From Candidatus Woesearchaeota archaeon (GTDB lineage Archaea > Nanobdellota > Nanobdellia > Woesearchaeales > WJKV01): 6,714 nucleotides of DNA. This document shows positions 6,566 through 6,714 of the stretch, piece after piece. The DNA lies in contig JAHWIA010000044.1 of NCBI GenBank assembly GCA_019322855.1, positions 1 to 6,714 on the forward strand. Direction: 5' to 3'. The notes under the pieces are model-generated. The model did not search any database and had not been told where the DNA came from. It worked only from the letters and a program-made list of their open reading frames with translations. Both the position numbers and the translations under genes were made by a program. Numbering within the stretch: the first letter of the stretch is position 1; each line of letters opens with the position of its first letter.

Positions 6566-6580
6566 CTTATTATATATGTC
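6566..6580 (-). promoter_or_regulatory. Archaeal TATA box for the receiver-like gene, possibly bidirectional
   Basis: On the minus strand the sequence reads GACATATATAATAAG, with a TATA core at 6576-6569. Transcription starting about 25-26 bases later falls at or next to ATG 6548, so the mRNA is probably leaderless or nearly so; only a weak AGAGAG precedes the ATG. The element is close to symmetric. Read on the plus strand it would start transcripts near 6599, at the left edge of the G+C-richer hairpin region. Confidence 0.6.
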
Positions 6581-6590
6581 TTGTGTTTGT

Positions 6591-6606
6591 TAAAAACAAG
6601 GGCCTA
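6591..6606. repeat. 16-base direct repeat, right copy
   Basis: This is identical to 5792-5807. It lies upstream of the receiver-like gene, beyond that gene's promoter, so the two copies enclose the whole transcription unit. In the HAD reading frame this copy would also encode KTRA followed by a stop (TAG), so it looks like a duplicate of the HAD gene's 3' end. Confidence 0.75.
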
Positions 6607-6667
6607 GGAAGAATGAATGTTTTTCGGGGGAAAGAGATGAAAAACCATAACGTCCCAGGCCTCTTTT
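6598..6667 (+). ncRNA. Candidate structured RNA (low confidence)
   Basis: A stretch more G+C-rich than its surroundings can close on itself. GGCCT (6601-6605) pairs with AGGCC (6657-6661); after an A/C mismatch, GGA (6607-6609) pairs with TCC (6653-6655). A smaller internal hairpin TTTC-GGGG-GAAA occupies 6622-6633, and a T run (6664-6667) follows the closing stem. A symmetric TATA element at about 6569-6576 would start plus-strand transcripts near 6599. I do not recognise a known RNA family; no convincing tRNA or C/D-box pair is seen. The same bases hold an 18-codon ORF (6613-6669) after AGGA (6606-6609), so a tiny protein or leader peptide is an alternative. The stem also overlaps the right 16-base repeat and might instead be a recombination site. 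Confidence 0.25.
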
Positions 6668-6674
6668 AACATAA

Positions 6675-6687
6675 CGATATAAAAAAA
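6675..6687 (+). promoter_or_regulatory. Possible TATA box for a gene right of the window
   Basis: CGATATAAAAAAA is a TATA-like element that would start transcription at roughly 6710, just inside the right edge. No ORF or RNA can be identified in the remaining bases, so what it drives is unknown. Confidence 0.35.
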
Positions 6688-6714
6688 GTGGCCCAGGCAG
6701 AATTTCAGGGGTGT

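Noticed and set aside
6689..6714. Start of a tRNA at the right edge
   Set aside because: Position 8 and D-arm features do not fit, and too little sequence remains to test an acceptor stem.
1..6714. CRISPR array, insertion sequence or transposase
   Set aside because: No regularly spaced repeats, terminal inverted repeats or transposase/integrase motifs were seen. The only notable repeat is the two-copy 16-mer.

Overview
The window most likely comes from an archaeon, plausibly a small-genome DPANN-type lineage (Woesearchaeota/Pacearchaeota-like). Starts at promoters look archaeal: a TATA box about 25-30 bases before the inferred transcript start, sometimes with a purine-rich BRE, and no bacterial -35/-10 pairs. 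Genes are tightly packed and moderately AT-rich. Lineage is inferred from style only; no marker gene such as rRNA is present.

Region 1 (1-2860, + strand) is a chaperone operon. It holds the 3' end of dnaK (Hsp70 lid and tail), a 69-residue unrecognised protein, a DHH/DHHA1 phosphoesterase of the RecJ/NrnA type, and a complete type I dnaJ (J domain, G/F region, four CxxCxGxG zinc motifs). Gaps are 1, 20 and 4 bases, so the genes are probably co-transcribed. Placing a nucleic-acid phosphoesterase and a small orphan protein between dnaK and dnaJ is unusual.

Region 2 (2861-4691, + strand) has its own tandem TATA boxes and encodes an atypical Hanks-type Ser/Thr protein kinase. Its catalytic loop is intact. 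It has a long insertion in the N-lobe, Arg where the VAIK Lys is expected, DYG in place of DFG, a second insertion in the C-lobe and a C-terminal membrane anchor.

Region 3 (4692-5808, + strand) starts at a strong TATA promoter. It encodes a 49-residue zinc-ribbon protein and, one base later, a HAD-family hydrolase with an unusual Cys/His-rich N-terminal extension.

Region 4 (5805-6714) holds a convergent minus-strand gene overlapping the HAD gene by 4 bases. It encodes a receiver-like (CheY-fold) protein whose fold is split by about 130 residues of extra helical sequence. This gene is bracketed by a perfect 16-base direct repeat, 799 bases apart, one copy being the 3' end of the HAD gene. The layout is what insertion at a gene's 3' end would leave, and is the most interesting structural signal here. 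Right of the outer repeat lies a G+C-richer stretch able to form a hairpin (possible small RNA or an 18-codon ORF), then a TATA-like element pointing out of the window.

How the genes work together: DnaK and DnaJ form a protein-folding cycle. The roles of the kinase, HAD protein and receiver-like protein are not established, and no functional link between them is shown beyond adjacency.
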